Positions 13,395-13,717 of a DNA stretch of 13,717 nt are shown here, one piece after another; the stretch's first letter is position 1, and each line of letters begins with the position of its first letter. Origin of the DNA: Rhodoluna sp. (GTDB lineage: Bacteria; Actinomycetota; Actinomycetes; Actinomycetales; Microbacteriaceae); the NCBI GenBank assembly GCA_023260375.1, contig JALQVK010000052.1, positions 1-13,717 of the forward strand. The letters run 5' to 3'. A program made the translations under genes and the position numbers. Below the pieces are notes generated by a model, which worked only from the letters and a program-made list of their open reading frames with translations, searched no databases and was not told where the DNA came from.

Positions 13395-13717
13395 TCAAAA
13401 GAGACGCCCAAACCGGTACGAGAGTGTCCGCGTAAACCGAGAGCACATGGTCGTCGTCGCGATAAGGGTAAATGCCACCGATAAGCGCTGGGCAAACCTC
13501 AGCGGTGCAGAAGTAGTCGGTGAAGTCTGCCAGAATCACATTCGGGTGCTGATGGGTCGCCAGTTCCATGGCGTCAATCGGCTTTAAAACTTCCGATTTC
13601 TTGAGGTTGCAAACACTCGGGGTGGCGTGATGTTCAGTTAGGCACTCGGCCAGCTTTGGACCTGGCACCGGAGTATCACGAATGGCAATCACTGTCTTGC
13701 CAGCTGCCTCGAGGCTG
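13372..13717 (-). CDS. C-terminal SGNH-hydrolase domain, probably of an OafA-type acyltransferase, 5' truncated by window edge
   Basis: Only the last 115 or so residues are inside the window; the frame is open to base 17 past the GTG at 13692, which codes for an internal valine in KTVIAIRDTP rather than a start. The visible part matches the end of the SGNH domain that is fused to acyltransferase-3 proteins: the VIAIRDTPVPGP strand, paired cysteines (SVCNLKK, YFCTAEVC), DFTDYF, and the terminal IGGIYPYRDDDHVLSVYADTL with the Asp/His of the catalytic triad in DDDH. In complete relatives the domain is outside the membrane and helps transfer acetyl groups to surface glycans. It overlaps the nitroreductase gene tail to tail by 23 bp. 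Whether the membrane acyltransferase half is present upstream cannot be seen. Confidence 0.82.
   Translation of the reverse strand, partial: SLEAAGKTVIAIRDTPVPGPKLAECLTEHHATPSVCNLKKSEVLKPIDAMELATHQHPNVILADFTDYFCTAEVCPALIGGIYPYRDDDHVLSVYADTLVPVWASLLTKASAAQ

Noticed and set aside
13692..13717. GTG at 13692 as the start of a small 106-residue protein
   Set aside because: The frame continues upstream to the window edge and encodes AAGKTVIAIRD, typical of the interior of an SGNH domain, so the valine is internal.
1..13717. CRISPR array, insertion sequence, toxin-antitoxin or phage-defence genes
   Set aside because: No regularly spaced repeats, transposase motifs, terminal inverted repeats or recognisable defence domains were found on either strand.

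Overview
The window looks like chromosome from a small-genome actinobacterium, most likely a Microbacteriaceae member of the freshwater Luna type (Rhodoluna/Aquiluna-like). This is an inference. It rests on middling GC for an actinobacterium (about half, by eye), extreme gene packing (convergent genes that overlap or nearly touch, gaps of 2-9 bp inside operons), apparent leaderless starts, and protein families (RlmN, acyltransferase-3 and SGNH proteins, sugar ABC importers) with an actinobacterial look. No rRNA, tRNA, CRISPR, insertion sequence or phage gene was seen. No gene-free stretch exceeds 300 bases; the largest gaps are 11686-11873, 5795-5919 and 10308-10407.

Layout. (1) 2-3559, plus strand: a tight envelope-polymer operon with the C-terminal part of a CDP-glycerol glycerophosphotransferase-like enzyme (cut by the window edge), a LicC-like cytidylyltransferase-type enzyme, GalU, and a family 2 glycosyltransferase. 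Together they suggest synthesis or decoration of a teichoic-acid-like or other phosphodiester wall polymer. (2) 3534-5794, minus strand: rlmN followed by a luciferase-like flavin oxidoreductase whose 3' end overlaps the glycosyltransferase gene by 26 bp. (3) 5920-8467, plus strand: a sucrose-phosphorylase-family GH13 enzyme, overlapping by 8 bp a membrane acyltransferase. (4) 8470-11685, minus strand: a sugar ABC importer (binding lipoprotein, two permeases, no ATPase gene here) with a strong stem-loop after the binding-protein gene. (5) 11874-13394: a divergent pair, an SDR oxidoreductase (minus) and a nitroreductase (plus), only 36 bp apart. (6) 13372-13717, minus strand: the 3' end of an SGNH-domain protein, probably an OafA-type acyltransferase, overlapping the nitroreductase gene by 23 bp.

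How it may work together: the importer and the GH13 phosphorylase form a plausible module for taking up a disaccharide or glucoside and cleaving it with phosphate to glucose 1-phosphate, which GalU can turn into UDP-glucose. The phosphorylase has all catalytic residues but an acceptor loop unlike true sucrose phosphorylase, so its substrate may not be sucrose.

I saw no clear novel multi-gene system. The best non-routine signals are regulatory: four genes share a TANNNT hexamer exactly 6 bases before an ATG (leaderless promoter geometry), two perfect palindromes sit in the rlmN/phosphorylase divergent region, three GGTNACA half-sites lie upstream of the binding-protein gene, and an SDR C-terminal coding segment appears to be echoed in frame just past its stop codon.
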